Assembly: GCA_947174945.1 (NCBI GenBank)
Contig: CAMWKZ010000021.1
Coordinates: forward strand, 1 to 42,043
Source: an uncultured Prevotellaceae bacterium
Lineage (GTDB): Bacteria > Bacteroidota > Bacteroidia > Bacteroidales > Bacteroidaceae
Reading direction: 5' to 3'
DNA: 42,043 nt
In this document: one piece after another, positions 34,001 to 41,986 of the stretch
Numbering within the stretch: the first letter of the stretch is position 1
Layout: every line of letters begins with the position of its first letter
Made by a program: the position numbers and the translations under genes
Notes under the pieces: model-generated
The model's input: only the letters and a program-made list of their open reading frames with translations
The model's database searches: none
What the model was told of the DNA's origin: nothing

Positions 34001-34966
34001 GTCTAACAGATTGAACGGAGTGCCTGAAAGACGCAATATCTTGGTATTGGCTTTTGTCAGTTCCTGCATGACAGCCTTGCCCAGTTCCGTCTGTGTCCCC
34101 TCGTGCGCCTCGTCCACGATGATGCAGTCCCATGCGGTGGCAAACACTTCATTGTTCTTGTCAAAGTTGCCGCCGACGAGTTCAGAACCACGCAAGTCCT
34201 GCATGGATGCGAAATACACATACTTGCATCTGCCCTGTTTCGTTCTCATTTCCAATGAGGCATGACTTTCTCCGTTATTCTTGGAACCGTATGCGAAATC
34301 GGGGCTGTCATAGAATATCTTGCCGAAATCCTCGAACCAGCCGCTATCTACCACGGGACGGTGTGTAAGAATCAAAGTACGACAGAAATCCATATCCTTC
34401 ACCACCTGCAATGCCGACAGCGTTTTGCCGAAACGCATCTTGGCATTCCAAAGCATCTGATTGCCTTTCTTGAATTGCTTCTTGGTCTTTTCGATGGCTT
34501 CACGCTGTTCAGGACGGAACACAATCGGCGTTCTGTCGTGCGATATTTCGGAAGATGTGAGCGACTTCCGCCCCTCCTTGACTGCTGTTATTGCCCGTTT
34601 GACCGTTTCAAGGTCTGTGATGAACCACTCGTTGGCCTTGTTCTCGGTGTCAAATATCTTCTTCCTAATGCCTGAACGCTCCAGCACGCCATGTACTTCC
34701 TTGTCGTTGAAAGAGCACAAGCCCTGAGGGCTGTTGTATATGGTAAGCTCCGTATATAAGAGGTCGTATGCGATGCCAGCCGTCTGCGTATATTGGTTGA
34801 TGCGCTTCTTTGCAGCCTCGTTGAGGCTCTTGCTGTTCGGGGCATGACCGAAAACACAGTCATTGTCGCAAGTGGTCTCGCCCACTTTCAGACACCCTTT
34901 GTGTACGGCATCGTTGATGCGGAACACATAAATCAGTTTTAACTTCAGTGAAGACGTAAATTTCAT
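31031..34966 (-). CDS. Large restriction-modification protein: GIY-YIG-like nuclease, SF2 helicase, N6-adenine methyltransferase
   Basis: A 1311-residue multidomain protein. Residues 10-125 look like a GIY-YIG/T5orf172-type nuclease (LIYVFRI, LKVGETT, then Glu in DKEVHG). Residues 148-600 are an SF2/restriction-type ATPase: Walker A KMRFGKT (176-182), VDEAHEG (284-290), LSGTPFN, and a late motif with RVQTPA. A charged helical spacer is near 680-715. The C-terminal part is a methyltransferase: ILEINSKSGLYPLY (about 875-890) in place of the usual motif I, and NPPY in VGNPPYQEM (about 987). A target-recognition-like region ends the protein. It fits a type IIG/ISP-like system that cuts or moves on unmodified DNA. 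It follows its partner gene by six bases. Confidence 0.85.
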   Translation of the reverse strand: MKFTSSLKLKLIYVFRINDAVHKGCLKVGETTCDNDCVFGHAPNSKSLNEAAKKRINQYTQTAGIAYDLLYTELTIYNSPQGLCSFNDKEVHGVLERSGIRKKIFDTENKANEWFITDLETVKRAITAVKEGRKSLTSSEISHDRTPIVFRPEQREAIEKTKKQFKKGNQMLWNAKMRFGKTLSALQVVKDMDFCRTLILTHRPVVDSGWFEDFGKIFYDSPDFAYGSKNNGESHASLEMRTKQGRCKYVYFASMQDLRGSELVGGNFDKNNEVFATAWDCIIVDEAHEGTQTELGKAVMQELTKANTKILRLSGTPFNLLDDFKEDEIYTWDYVMEQRAKASWDAIHFGDPNPYASLPTMNIYTYDLGRLLHDFVDEDVAFNFREFFRVNEVGSFIHEKDVKAFLNLITKEDKDSCYPFANDDYRNIFRHTLWMLPGVKEARALSVMLQSHPVFQHFKVVNVAGDGDEDEENKDALVAVEEAIGKDPDATRTITLSCGRLTTGVSVEAWTGVFMLSGSYNTAASSYMQTIFRVQTPATINGRVKEQCYVFDFAPDRTLKVIAETAKISAKAGKTSSNDRKMMGEFLNFCPIISIEGAKMSQFDVPKMLEQLKRVYVERVVRNGFEDRSLYNDELMRLDDLELQEFDDLKRIIGQTKAMPKTNQVDVNNQGLTDEQYEELEDLEKKSKKRGKDKQPLTEEEKKRLEELKKKRENREAAISILRGISIRMPLLIYGAELRNEFQEITIDNFASLIDPQSWEEFMPRGVTKQKFNSIKKYYDPEIFCAAGKRIRAMARAADKLSVEERIERITDIFSTFRNPDKETVLTPWRVVNMHLGDCLGGYNFFEKGYETTLSEPRFIDHGEVTANVFAPDSRILEINSKSGLYPLYMAYSIYRTRVKNSLSAVSSIEDEQRTWDKVIAENIFVICKTPMAKAITRRTLLGFRKGKTNMWAPEDLINKIKNQPELFIKKVGDLVGKNVKINAIVGNPPYQEMDGGGAGTSAITIYNFFVEIAKKINSRYISMIMPARWYAGGKGLDDFRASMLNDRNLCSIIDYPNPKDCFPTANISGGVCYFLRDKNYTGDCLFSNVVNGETTSAMRVLNEFDVFVRYNKALPIIKKVHSDEVLSNLVFARNPFNLDSSVRGKSKSDKDTEMKVYSSRGIGYLQYSDITANQNLINKYKVLMGKVLSGHIGETNEEGQVKVIATLQVAAPKEVSTDSYLVIGEFCSKNQADNLMLYLRTKFLRFLLLQSLVSMNISRNNFRFVPLQNFASSSDIDWSKSVSEIDTQLYAKYHLSDEEIAFIESMIKPM

Positions 34967-34972
34967 ATAGCA

Positions 34973-35971
34973 CTATTTTATTAGGTCGATAAATCGGATT
35001 CGTTTTCCCGTCTTTCCCGTTTTGGGGTCTTTTGCCCGCCAGTCCTTGATTTGGCAGTAGATACCGTTGTGCCTGCGGATGTCATCCTTCAGGCAACCTT
35101 CGCACTGGCTAACTTCCTCCCTTGTCCCGAACAGGTCAGGAACAATCCTTCTGCGTTCACCGCAACTATTCGGAACGACACCTTTCAACCCGTCCATCTG
35201 CCATACATTCCACGAAATGATATAGGCAATATAGTTGATGGACTTCGGCAAGGGCTGCCTGCCGAACTTCTGTTGATAGTATTCAATAAAGGAAATGAGC
35301 ATTGATTCGCGGGCAATCAGCAAATTGTCGCCTTGCCATTCGTAAGCATAGGTGCTCTTATATGCTTCCTGTGCCCATTCCAGCCATTCACCAGTGGTTT
35401 CCGTGTTTTCACCTACTACCCGCAACTTGCGGTCAAGTAGTCCGATGCGTTCCTCTATCGGGATAGCCTCCCCGGTAGTGGTGTCATAGCGGCTTACGAT
35501 GTAAGGGGCTTCTCCGCAGGTTATTTCCAATCGGATGTCACGGACATAGTCTTTCCATGTCTTGCCTTTCGGAAATTGAATCTTCCCTGCATTGGTTTGC
35601 CACCGATGGCAACCCTGTTCGTCGGTGTATTCCGTGTTAAACACATCCTTTCTTCCAAACCACGCTTCATCAATCAGGTTGTTCTGCGCATTGCATATCC
35701 ACGACGGGGTAAACACCTCTGCCATGTCTCGCGAACGCGCGGCTTGGGTGTCACGGCTCTTGAGGACGCGGGGCATGATGATATGTCCGTTATCCCCGGT
35801 GATGAGATGGGGAAGAATGGGCGAGGCATATTGATAGCCATCGCCTAAATACTCGTAATCGGAAGTTGCCCAAAAGATGTTGCGCTGAATATCCTCCTTG
35901 CTTGTTGTATGGTCTTTAAGCAGGATATTCAGCAGTTCGGGCGACTTTTCATATCTATGACCTTGCTTCAT
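34973..35971 (-). CDS. R-M partner protein (restriction subunit M-like)
   Basis: A 332-residue protein, first gene of the R-M operon. It carries MAEVFTPSWICNAQNNLIDE, close to the FTPxxI segment at the start of N6-adenine methyltransferase domains (motif X region). It also has TCGEAPYIVSRYDTTTGEAI and several conserved Trp/Cys segments (SWNVWQMDGLKG, CEGCLKDDI). No motif I or NPPY is present; those are in the large downstream protein. The two are likely needed together for methylation. Related genes are often labelled restriction endonuclease subunit M in Bacteroidetes. A structured leader with a terminator-like hairpin precedes it. Confidence 0.75.
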   Translation of the reverse strand: MKQGHRYEKSPELLNILLKDHTTSKEDIQRNIFWATSDYEYLGDGYQYASPILPHLITGDNGHIIMPRVLKSRDTQAARSRDMAEVFTPSWICNAQNNLIDEAWFGRKDVFNTEYTDEQGCHRWQTNAGKIQFPKGKTWKDYVRDIRLEITCGEAPYIVSRYDTTTGEAIPIEERIGLLDRKLRVVGENTETTGEWLEWAQEAYKSTYAYEWQGDNLLIARESMLISFIEYYQQKFGRQPLPKSINYIAYIISWNVWQMDGLKGVVPNSCGERRRIVPDLFGTREEVSQCEGCLKDDIRRHNGIYCQIKDWRAKDPKTGKTGKRIRFIDLIK

Positions 35972-36327
35972 CCTAAACAGAAATCAGTTATGGACATAAA
36001 AAAGCGTGAACCGTCCGTTGTCCGATTCACACTCTGAGGCCGTGAGAATTGCCCTATACTGCTGAACAGACAACAGTATAGCCCACGCCGATATGAATAT
36101 ACGCCTCGCCATGAAGATTTAATAAACGACAGGACTTGTATCCCAAAGGACACAATCTGTGCTTACAAAATCTCATAGGACTGAGATATAATCACACCTA
36201 TGGACATCTACCGTTGCAAAGTTCAAGGCAGTAACATTATTTGAAATTTCTCACGTTTCAGAGTGTCAGCTGAACTATGCGTCGTGTAAACGCCTTCAAT
36301 ATGTCTGGACTATTACATAGCCCGTTG
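35972..36327 (-). ncRNA. Structured 5' leader of the R-M operon, homologous to the island A leader
   Basis: About 356 nt. In transcript sense: TTGTGTCC-TTT-GGGATACAA stem; GGCGAGGCG; ATCGGCGTGGG (plus 36082-36092); stem CTATACTG/CAGTATAG; AGGGCAAT (36048-36054); then GTGAATC (36024-36030) pairing with GGTTCAC (36006-36012). Six T residues follow this last stem (plus A-run 35998-36003), like an intrinsic terminator. ATCGGCGTGGG and GGGCAAT lie 34 bases apart here and 36 in the island A leader. The final stem is close to the gene, so an attenuator role is plausible. Confidence 0.65.
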
Positions 36328-36351
36328 CAAAATTACGCAATTTCTCTCAAA
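36328..36351 (-). promoter_or_regulatory. Promoter of the R-M operon
   Basis: Minus strand TAATTTTG (36328-36335) is followed by GCAACGGG and preceded at a 12-nt gap by TTTG (36348-36351) in TTTGAGAGAAAT. It has the same layout as the island A promoter. It lies 60 bp from the repeat array (68 bp in island A). Confidence 0.55.
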
Positions 36352-36395
36352 CGACCTTCATGTTTTGGGTATTTTTTTAAAGCGTGGTATGCTCG

Positions 36396-36513
36396 AGTAT
36401 CTCCTTCGGGTTGCTCCAGTATCTATTTCGAGGTGCTCGAGTATCTCTTTACCCCCCTAAACAGATACTGTTTAATGTCGAAAGAGATACTGGAGCAACC
36501 CGAAATAGATACT
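36396..36513. repeat. Array of six heptamers at 22-bp period, mirror arrangement (island B copy)
   Basis: AGTATCT starts at 36396, 36418 and 36440. AGATACT starts at 36463, 36485 and 36507. All steps are 22 bp except 23 at the centre. Unit extensions such as GGAGCAACCCGAAAT are shared with the array at 17590-17706. The array lies in the divergent region between the R-M operon and gpmI. Confidence 0.9.
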
Positions 36514-36570
36514 GGAGCTTTTATAGATAGGGTCTGCATAGTGAGAATAGAAAATAAATCGCCTATTTAT

Positions 36571-36601
36571 TTTGCGTTTCGCTCGGTTTGCACTAACTTT
36601 G
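36571..36601 (+). promoter_or_regulatory. gpmI promoter
   Basis: TTTG (36571-36574), 19 nt, TAACTTTG (36594-36601) is an exact Bacteroidetes consensus promoter. The leader is about 35 nt. Confidence 0.8.
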
Positions 36602-36642
36602 CACCAGCAATAAGAAAACGTATTAAATTAAGAAAGCACATT

Positions 36643-38169
36643 ATGGCAAAGAAAGCATTACTCATGATTCTCGACGGATGGGGAATCGGAAAACACGAAC
36701 AGGGCGACGTCATCTACAACACGCCGACTCCGTATCTGGACTATCTCACGGCAGTTTCTGCCCATTCTCAGTTGCAGGCCTCTGGCGAGGACGTTGGTTT
36801 GCCCGACGGGCAGATGGGTAACTCTGAGGTGGGTCACCTTAACATCGGTGCCGGACGCATCGTATATCAGGACTTGGTGAAAATCAACCGTGCCTGCAAA
36901 GACAACTCGATTGTGGAGAATGCGCAGGTAAAGGCCGCCTACACCTATGCCAAGGAGAACGGTAAGAAGTTGCACCTGATGGGCCTCTGCTCCAACGGTG
37001 GCGTACACTCTTCGCTGGACCATCTGTTCAAGCTCATCGAGGTGGGCAAGCACTACGGCCTGAAAGACCAGACGTTCGTTCACTGCTTTATGGACGGACG
37101 CGACACTGACCCGAAGTCGGGCAAGGGATTCATTGAGCAGGTGACCAAGGTGTGTGCCGACAACGATGCCGCTATTGCCTCCGTCGTTGGCCGTTTCTAT
37201 GCGATGGACCGCGATAAGCGCTGGGAGCGCGTGCGCGAGGCTTACAACCTGCTGGTAAAGGGCGAGGGTAAGCAGTCGGCTGACATGATACAGGCCATGC
37301 AGGAGTCGTATGACGAGGGCGTGACCGACGAGTTCATCAAGCCCATCCACAACACCAGCGTCAACGGCCTGATAGAGGAGGGCGACGTGGTGATTTTCAT
37401 CAACTTCCGCAACGACCGTGCCAAGGAGCTGACCGTCGTGCTGACACAGCAGGACATGGAGGACGAGGGCATGAAGACCATCCCCGGGCTGCAATACTAC
37501 TGCATGACCCCTTACGATGCTTCGTTCCAAGACGTGCATATCCTGTTCCCCAAGGAGAATGTGGAGAACACGCTGGGCGAGTACCTTTCTCGTCAGGGCA
37601 AGAAGCAGCTGCACACTGCCGAGACCGAGAAGTATGCGCACGTCACTTTCTTCTTCAACGGTGGTCGTGAGGCTCCCTACGAGGGCGAGGAGCGCATCTT
37701 GGTGCCGTCGCCAAAGGTGGCTACCTACGACCTGAAGCCGGAGATGTCGGCCTACGAGGTAAAGGACAAGCTGGTGGCTGCCATCAACGAGCAGAAGTAC
37801 GACTTCATCGTCGTTAACTTCGCCAACGGCGACATGGTGGGTCACACGGGCATCTACAATGCCATTGCCAAGGCCGTATGGGCTGTTGACCACTGCGTGA
37901 AGGATGTGATTGAGGCTGCCAAGGCCAACGACTACGAGGCTATCATCATTGCCGACCACGGTAATGCCGACAATGCCGTCAACCCCGACGGTACGCCCAA
38001 CACGGCGCACTCGCTGAACCCCGTACCGTTTATCTATGTCACTAACAACAATTCGGCAACGGTGAAGAACGGTCGCTTGGCTGACGTGGCCCCCTCAATC
38101 CTACACATTATGGGACTGGAGCAGCCTGCCGACATGACGGGTGAGAACCTGATTAACGATGGACGTTAA
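36643..38169 (+). CDS. gpmI: 2,3-bisphosphoglycerate-independent phosphoglycerate mutase
   Basis: About 508 residues. It interconverts 3- and 2-phosphoglycerate using two manganese ions and needs no bisphosphoglycerate. Motifs: [10 protein letters not shown] (metal Asp) near the N-terminus, [17 protein letters not shown] with the catalytic Ser, [24 protein letters not shown], and [10 protein letters not shown] and IADHGNADN metal ligands. I start at ATG 36643, after the promoter. The open frame extends upstream to 36277, but that part runs through the repeat array and has no coding character. The end overlaps ung by 11 bases. Confidence 0.97.
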   Translation: MAKKALLMILDGWGIGKHEQGDVIYNTPTPYLDYLTAVSAHSQLQASGEDVGLPDGQMGNSEVGHLNIGAGRIVYQDLVKINRACKDNSIVENAQVKAAYTYAKENGKKLHLMGLCSNGGVHSSLDHLFKLIEVGKHYGLKDQTFVHCFMDGRDTDPKSGKGFIEQVTKVCADNDAAIASVVGRFYAMDRDKRWERVREAYNLLVKGEGKQSADMIQAMQESYDEGVTDEFIKPIHNTSVNGLIEEGDVVIFINFRNDRAKELTVVLTQQDMEDEGMKTIPGLQYYCMTPYDASFQDVHILFPKENVENTLGEYLSRQGKKQLHTAETEKYAHVTFFFNGGREAPYEGEERILVPSPKVATYDLKPEMSAYEVKDKLVAAINEQKYDFIVVNFANGDMVGHTGIYNAIAKAVWAVDHCVKDVIEAAKANDYEAIIIADHGNADNAVNPDGTPNTAHSLNPVPFIYVTNNNSATVKNGRLADVAPSILHIMGLEQPADMTGENLINDGR

Positions 38170-38824
38170 GATAGAACCAACGTGGAAACAGCATCTGAGT
38201 GGTGAGTTCGAGAAGCCTTATTTTCTCGGGCTCACCACTGCTGTTCGTCAGGAGTACACGGCTGGCACGTGCTATCCACCGGGCAAGCTGATATTCAATG
38301 CCTTCAACCTGTGCCCGTTTGACCGGGTGAAGGTGGTTATCATTGGGCAAGACCCCTACCATGAGCCGGGGCAGGCGCACGGACTGAGTTTCTCGGTGCA
38401 GGACGGCGTTGTATTTCCGCCCTCCTTGCAAAACATCTTTAAGGAGCTGCACGACGACTTGGGTACGCCCATCCCACAGACGGGCAACCTGACGCGGTGG
38501 GCCGAGCAGGGTGTGCTGCTGCTCAACGCCACGCTGACCGTTCGTGCCCATGCAGCCAACAGCCATTCCACGCTGGGCTGGCAACAGTTTACCGATGCCG
38601 CTATCCGCGCACTGGCTGCCGAGCGCGAACACTTGGTATATATGCTATGGGGCGGCTATGCCCGTGGCAAGGCATACATGGTGGACAAGGCGAAGAACCT
38701 CGTCTTGGAGTCGGTACATCCGTCGCCACTGTCGGCCAATCGTGGTGGCTGGTTTGGGCAACACCAGTTCTCGCGCTGCAATGAATACCTGAAACAAAAC
38801 GGAATAGAACCAATACAATGGTAA
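38159..38824 (+). CDS. ung: Uracil-DNA glycosylase (family 1)
   Basis: A 221-residue enzyme that removes uracil from DNA as the first step of base-excision repair. The active-site motif [18 protein letters not shown] (catalytic Asp in GQDPYH) is at about 63-80. [11 protein letters not shown] follows, and [14 protein letters not shown] is the DNA-intercalating loop. Length is usual. It overlaps gpmI at its start and the DUF3109 gene at its end by seven bases, so the three genes form one operon. Confidence 0.97.
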   Translation: MDVKIEPTWKQHLSGEFEKPYFLGLTTAVRQEYTAGTCYPPGKLIFNAFNLCPFDRVKVVIIGQDPYHEPGQAHGLSFSVQDGVVFPPSLQNIFKELHDDLGTPIPQTGNLTRWAEQGVLLLNATLTVRAHAANSHSTLGWQQFTDAAIRALAAEREHLVYMLWGGYARGKAYMVDKAKNLVLESVHPSPLSANRGGWFGQHQFSRCNEYLKQNGIEPIQW

Positions 38825-39417
38825 ACGAGATACCTCCCATTCTGGAAGTTGGCGGTGTGCTGATTTCCTCCGAGCTCCTGACGGAGCGCTTTTGCTGCGA
38901 CTATGAGAAGTGCAAGGGCATCTGTTGCGTGGAAGGCGATGCGGGTGCGCCCGTGACGCTGGACGAGATTGCAGGCATCGAGGATGCGCTCGATACCGTC
39001 TGGCCCGAGCTTTCCGCCTCGGCACAGAGTGTTATTGATAGGCAGGGCGTGGCTTATAATGACAAGGACGGCGACTTGGTGACGAGCATCGTGCAGGGCA
39101 GGGACTGCGTGTTCACCTGCTACGAGGGCGACAGTTGCCTGTGTGCCTTGGAGCGAGCCTACCGACAGGGTAAGACCCGCTTCTGCAAGCCCATCAGCTG
39201 TGCGTTGTATCCTATCCGTGAGAAGAACTTCGGCAACGGGGTCATCGGTCTTAATTACAATAGGTGGGCCGTGTGTAAGGATGCCGTGGAGAAAGGGAAG
39301 GCACTGAACATTCCCGTCTATCAGTTCCTGAAGGAACCGCTGATTCGCCGCTTTGGCGAGGCGTGGTATCAGGAGCTTTGCGAGGTGGCCACGCTCTTCG
39401 ATACTCCGAAGGACTAA
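38818..39417 (+). CDS. DUF3109 family cysteine-rich protein
   Basis: A 199-residue protein with many cysteines: FCCDYEKCKGICCVEGDAGAP at about 25-45, RDCVFTCYEGDSCLCALE near 98-115, RFCKPISCALYPI near 121-133 and WAVCKD. The pattern suggests bound metal or Fe-S clusters, as in related zinc/iron-chelating cysteine-rich families. Biochemical function is not established. It overlaps ung by seven bases and is followed by a bidirectional terminator. Confidence 0.88.
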   Translation: MVNEIPPILEVGGVLISSELLTERFCCDYEKCKGICCVEGDAGAPVTLDEIAGIEDALDTVWPELSASAQSVIDRQGVAYNDKDGDLVTSIVQGRDCVFTCYEGDSCLCALERAYRQGKTRFCKPISCALYPIREKNFGNGVIGLNYNRWAVCKDAVEKGKALNIPVYQFLKEPLIRRFGEAWYQELCEVATLFDTPKD

Positions 39418-39448
39418 CCCCGAGCCAGCACGGCTGGTAAGAAAAGAA

Positions 39449-39477
39449 AAAAGGAGAACCACGGCGGTTCTCCTTTT
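39449..39477. terminator. Bidirectional terminator between the ung operon and gyrB
   Basis: AAAAGGAGAACC (39449-39460) pairs with GGTTCTCCTTTT (39466-39477) around an ACGGC loop. The A- and T-runs on either side let it act for both converging genes. Confidence 0.92.
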
Positions 39478-39489
39478 CGTATGTGTTTG

Positions 39490-41460
39490 TTATGCGTCGA
39501 TATTGGCGTATGTGGCGTTCTTCTCGATGAACTGCCTGCGTGGCTCTACGTCATCACCCATCAGCATCGAGAATATCTCGTCTGCCTCGGCGGCGTTTTC
39601 GATGGTTACCTGCTTTAGCAGTCGGTTCTCGGGGTTCATGGTCGTCTCCCAGAGTTGCTCGGGATTCATCTCACCCAGACCTTTGTAGCGCTGAGTGTGC
39701 AGGGCCGATGCGTTCTCGTCGCCGTCCACGTACTTGTCGATGAAGGCCTGGCGCTGCTGGTCGGTATAGCAATACTCCGAGAACTTCTTGTACGTACACT
39801 TGTAAAGCGGTGGTGTGGCGATGTAGAGGTGGCCACCCTGAATGACCTGCGGCATGAAGCGATAGAACAACGTCATAATGAGCGTGTCGATGTGCGAGCC
39901 ATCGACGTCGGCGTCGGTCATGATGATAATCTTGTCGTAGCGCAGCTTGTCGATGTTGGCCTCGCGGTCGCCCTCGCCGTCAACGCCGAAGCGCACGCCG
40001 ATAGACTGGATGATGTTCATCACCGACTCAGCCTCGAACACGCGGTGCCACTGCACCTTCTCAACGTTCAGAATCTTTCCGCGCAGCGGCAGGATGGCTT
40101 GGAAGTGACGGTCGCGACCCTGCTTGGCCGAACCACCAGCCGAGTCACCCTCGACGAGGAATATCTCGCACTCCTTCGGGTCCTTGTTGGAGCAGTCAGC
40201 CAGCTTACCGGGCAGACCGCCACCCGTCATGGGGTTCTTGCGCTGTACGCTCTCACGAGCCTTACGGGCAGCGATACGGGCTGTGGCAGCCAGCACCACC
40301 TTCTCGCATATCAGCTTGGCCTCCTTCGGGTGTTCCTCCAAATAGTTGGTCAGCGCCTCGCCGACGGCCTGCTGTACGGCACCAGCCACCTCCGAGTTGC
40401 CCAGCTTTGTCTTGGTCTGTCCCTCGAACTGCGGCTCAGCCACCTTGATGGAGATGACAGCCGTCAGACCTTCGCGGAAGTCCTCGCCGGCTATCTCAAT
40501 CTTTGCCTTCTCAATCTGCTTTGAGATGTTGGGGTCGGCATCGGCATACTTCTTCAAGGTACGTGTAAGGGCCATGCGGAAGCCCACCAGATGCGTGCCA
40601 CCCTCGATGGTGTTGATATTGTTGACGTAGGAGTGGATGTTCTCGCTGTAGTCGGTGTTGTACATCACGGCTACCTCGATGGGCACACCCTGCTTCTCGG
40701 TCTTCAGGTAGATAACGTCGTCGAACAAGTGAGTGCGGTGACGGTCGACGTAGCGGACGAACTCCTTCAGTCCCTGCTCGGCATGGAACACCTCTTCCTT
40801 CAGCTTGCCCTCCTCGTCGGGGCGCATATCGCGCAGCGTGATGGTGATGCCTGCGTTCAGGTAGGCCAGCTCGCGCATACGCTTGGCTATGATGTCGTAT
40901 TTATATTCCGTGGTGGTGAAGATGCCCCCGTCGGGCCAGAACTGCTGGCGCGTACCCGTCTTGTCGGTGTCGCCCACAATCTTTACGTCGTACAACGGCT
41001 TACCCTTCTCGTACTCCTGCTGGTAGACGTGGCCGTTGCGGAACACTTGCGACAGCATGTGAGTGGACAGGGCGTTGACGCACGACACGCCCACACCGTG
41101 CAGACCACCGCTGACCTTATAGGAGCCCTTGTCGAACTTACCACCGGCGTGCAGCACGGTCATGACGACCTCGAGGGCCGACTTGTGCATCTTCTCGTGC
41201 TCGTCGACGGGAATACCGCGTCCGTTGTCCTGTACGGTGATGCTGTTATCTTCGTTGATAGTTACTTCGATATGTGTGCAGTAGCCCGCCATAGCTTCGT
41301 CGATAGAGTTGTCGACGGTCTCGTTGACGAGGTGATGAAGTCCTTTCTCACTGATATCGCCGATGTACATAGCAGGGCGCTTGCGCACGGCCTCCAGTCC
41401 CTCGAGCACTTGGATGTTGCTCGCGGAATAATTACTTGCTTTGTTCAGTTCTTCTGCCAT
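39490..41460 (-). CDS. gyrB: DNA gyrase subunit B
   Basis: A 656-residue ATPase subunit of DNA gyrase, which introduces negative supercoils with GyrA. GHKL ATPase motifs: EAVRKRPAMYIGD, NETVDNSIDEAMAG, VQDNGRGIPV, GGLHGVGVSCVNAL. The transducer domain has QTKTKLGNSEV. Toprim motifs: FLVEGDSAGGSAKQGRDR and MTDADVDGSHI. The C-terminal RYKGLGEMNPEQLWETTM is typical. Length suits a GyrB without the proteobacterial insert. It has its own promoter. Confidence 0.97.
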   Translation of the reverse strand: MAEELNKASNYSASNIQVLEGLEAVRKRPAMYIGDISEKGLHHLVNETVDNSIDEAMAGYCTHIEVTINEDNSITVQDNGRGIPVDEHEKMHKSALEVVMTVLHAGGKFDKGSYKVSGGLHGVGVSCVNALSTHMLSQVFRNGHVYQQEYEKGKPLYDVKIVGDTDKTGTRQQFWPDGGIFTTTEYKYDIIAKRMRELAYLNAGITITLRDMRPDEEGKLKEEVFHAEQGLKEFVRYVDRHRTHLFDDVIYLKTEKQGVPIEVAVMYNTDYSENIHSYVNNINTIEGGTHLVGFRMALTRTLKKYADADPNISKQIEKAKIEIAGEDFREGLTAVISIKVAEPQFEGQTKTKLGNSEVAGAVQQAVGEALTNYLEEHPKEAKLICEKVVLAATARIAARKARESVQRKNPMTGGGLPGKLADCSNKDPKECEIFLVEGDSAGGSAKQGRDRHFQAILPLRGKILNVEKVQWHRVFEAESVMNIIQSIGVRFGVDGEGDREANIDKLRYDKIIIMTDADVDGSHIDTLIMTLFYRFMPQVIQGGHLYIATPPLYKCTYKKFSEYCYTDQQRQAFIDKYVDGDENASALHTQRYKGLGEMNPEQLWETTMNPENRLLKQVTIENAAEADEIFSMLMGDDVEPRRQFIEKNATYANIDA

Positions 41461-41485
41461 TGTTCAATTAGTCCTTAATAGGCTG

Positions 41486-41493
41486 CAAAGATA
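41486..41493 (-). promoter_or_regulatory. -7 box of the gyrB promoter
   Basis: Minus strand TATCTTTG lies 25 nt before the start codon. No perfect -33 TTTG is seen; TTTA occurs upstream. Confidence 0.55.
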
Positions 41494-41528
41494 CTAATAA
41501 ATTGTGACTTAAACGAATTTTTAAGGCT

Positions 41529-41564
41529 AAAAAAAGACTGCAATCTGTTAAGAATTGCAGTCTT
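41529..41564 (-). terminator. Intrinsic terminator after rpsT
   Basis: On the minus strand AAGACTGCAAT (from 41564) pairs with ATTGCAGTCTT (to 41534) around a 9-nt loop, followed by a run of seven T residues (plus A-run 41529-41535). Confidence 0.93.
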
Positions 41565-41587
41565 CTATGCTGTGTTGTGGATATTTC

Positions 41588-41839
41588 CTACAGCTTGTTG
41601 ATGTGCTGGCAGAGGCTCGACTTGAGGTTAGCGGCCTTGTTCTTGTGGATGATGTTGGTCTTAGCCAGCTTGTCCAGCATCTTCTGCACTTTGGGATAGA
41701 GGGCTACGGCCTCTTCCTTGTTGGTCATTGCACGGAGCTTGCGAACGGCGTTGCGCATGGTCTTAGCATAGTAGTGGTTGTGCAGTGCCTTTTTCTTGTC
41801 CTGACGTATTCTCTTCAGGGATGACTTGTGATTTGCCAT
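41588..41839 (-). CDS. rpsT: 30S ribosomal protein S20
   Basis: An 83-residue basic helical protein that binds 16S rRNA. The opening [21 protein letters not shown] and the pattern [20 protein letters not shown] are characteristic of S20 (ANxKSAxKRxR...HKNxAAR/NxKS). Length is normal. It lies downstream of a tRNA-Glu gene on the same strand and ends at a strong terminator before gyrB. Confidence 0.96.
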   Translation of the reverse strand: MANHKSSLKRIRQDKKKALHNHYYAKTMRNAVRKLRAMTNKEEAVALYPKVQKMLDKLAKTNIIHKNKAANLKSSLCQHINKL

Positions 41840-41986
41840 TTTAACTTTTAATTTTAGTGTTTAATTGTTAATTACATAAAGCCTGTGGGTCTTGCGCCTT
41901 GCGGCTGCCCTGAGCGGGTTGTGACACCCTCTGCCACCGTTCCCCCTTGCGAAGTAGCACTTGGCTGTGCAGATGGCAGATTTAAG

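Noticed and set aside
36214..36222. Alternative -7 box (GAACTTTG) inside the R-M leader
   Set aside because: It lacks the TA start of TAnnTTTG. The box at 36328-36335 matches the island A promoter in sequence context and distance to the array.
36277..36642. N-terminal extension of gpmI giving a 630-residue protein
   Set aside because: The extension crosses the 22-bp array and the gpmI promoter. GpmI proteins begin with the [12 protein letters not shown] segment seen at 36643.
36658..38010. 450-residue minus-strand ORF opposite gpmI
   Set aside because: It is a shadow frame of a GC-rich, strongly coding gene, with the low-complexity Val/Leu/His content typical of antisense frames.
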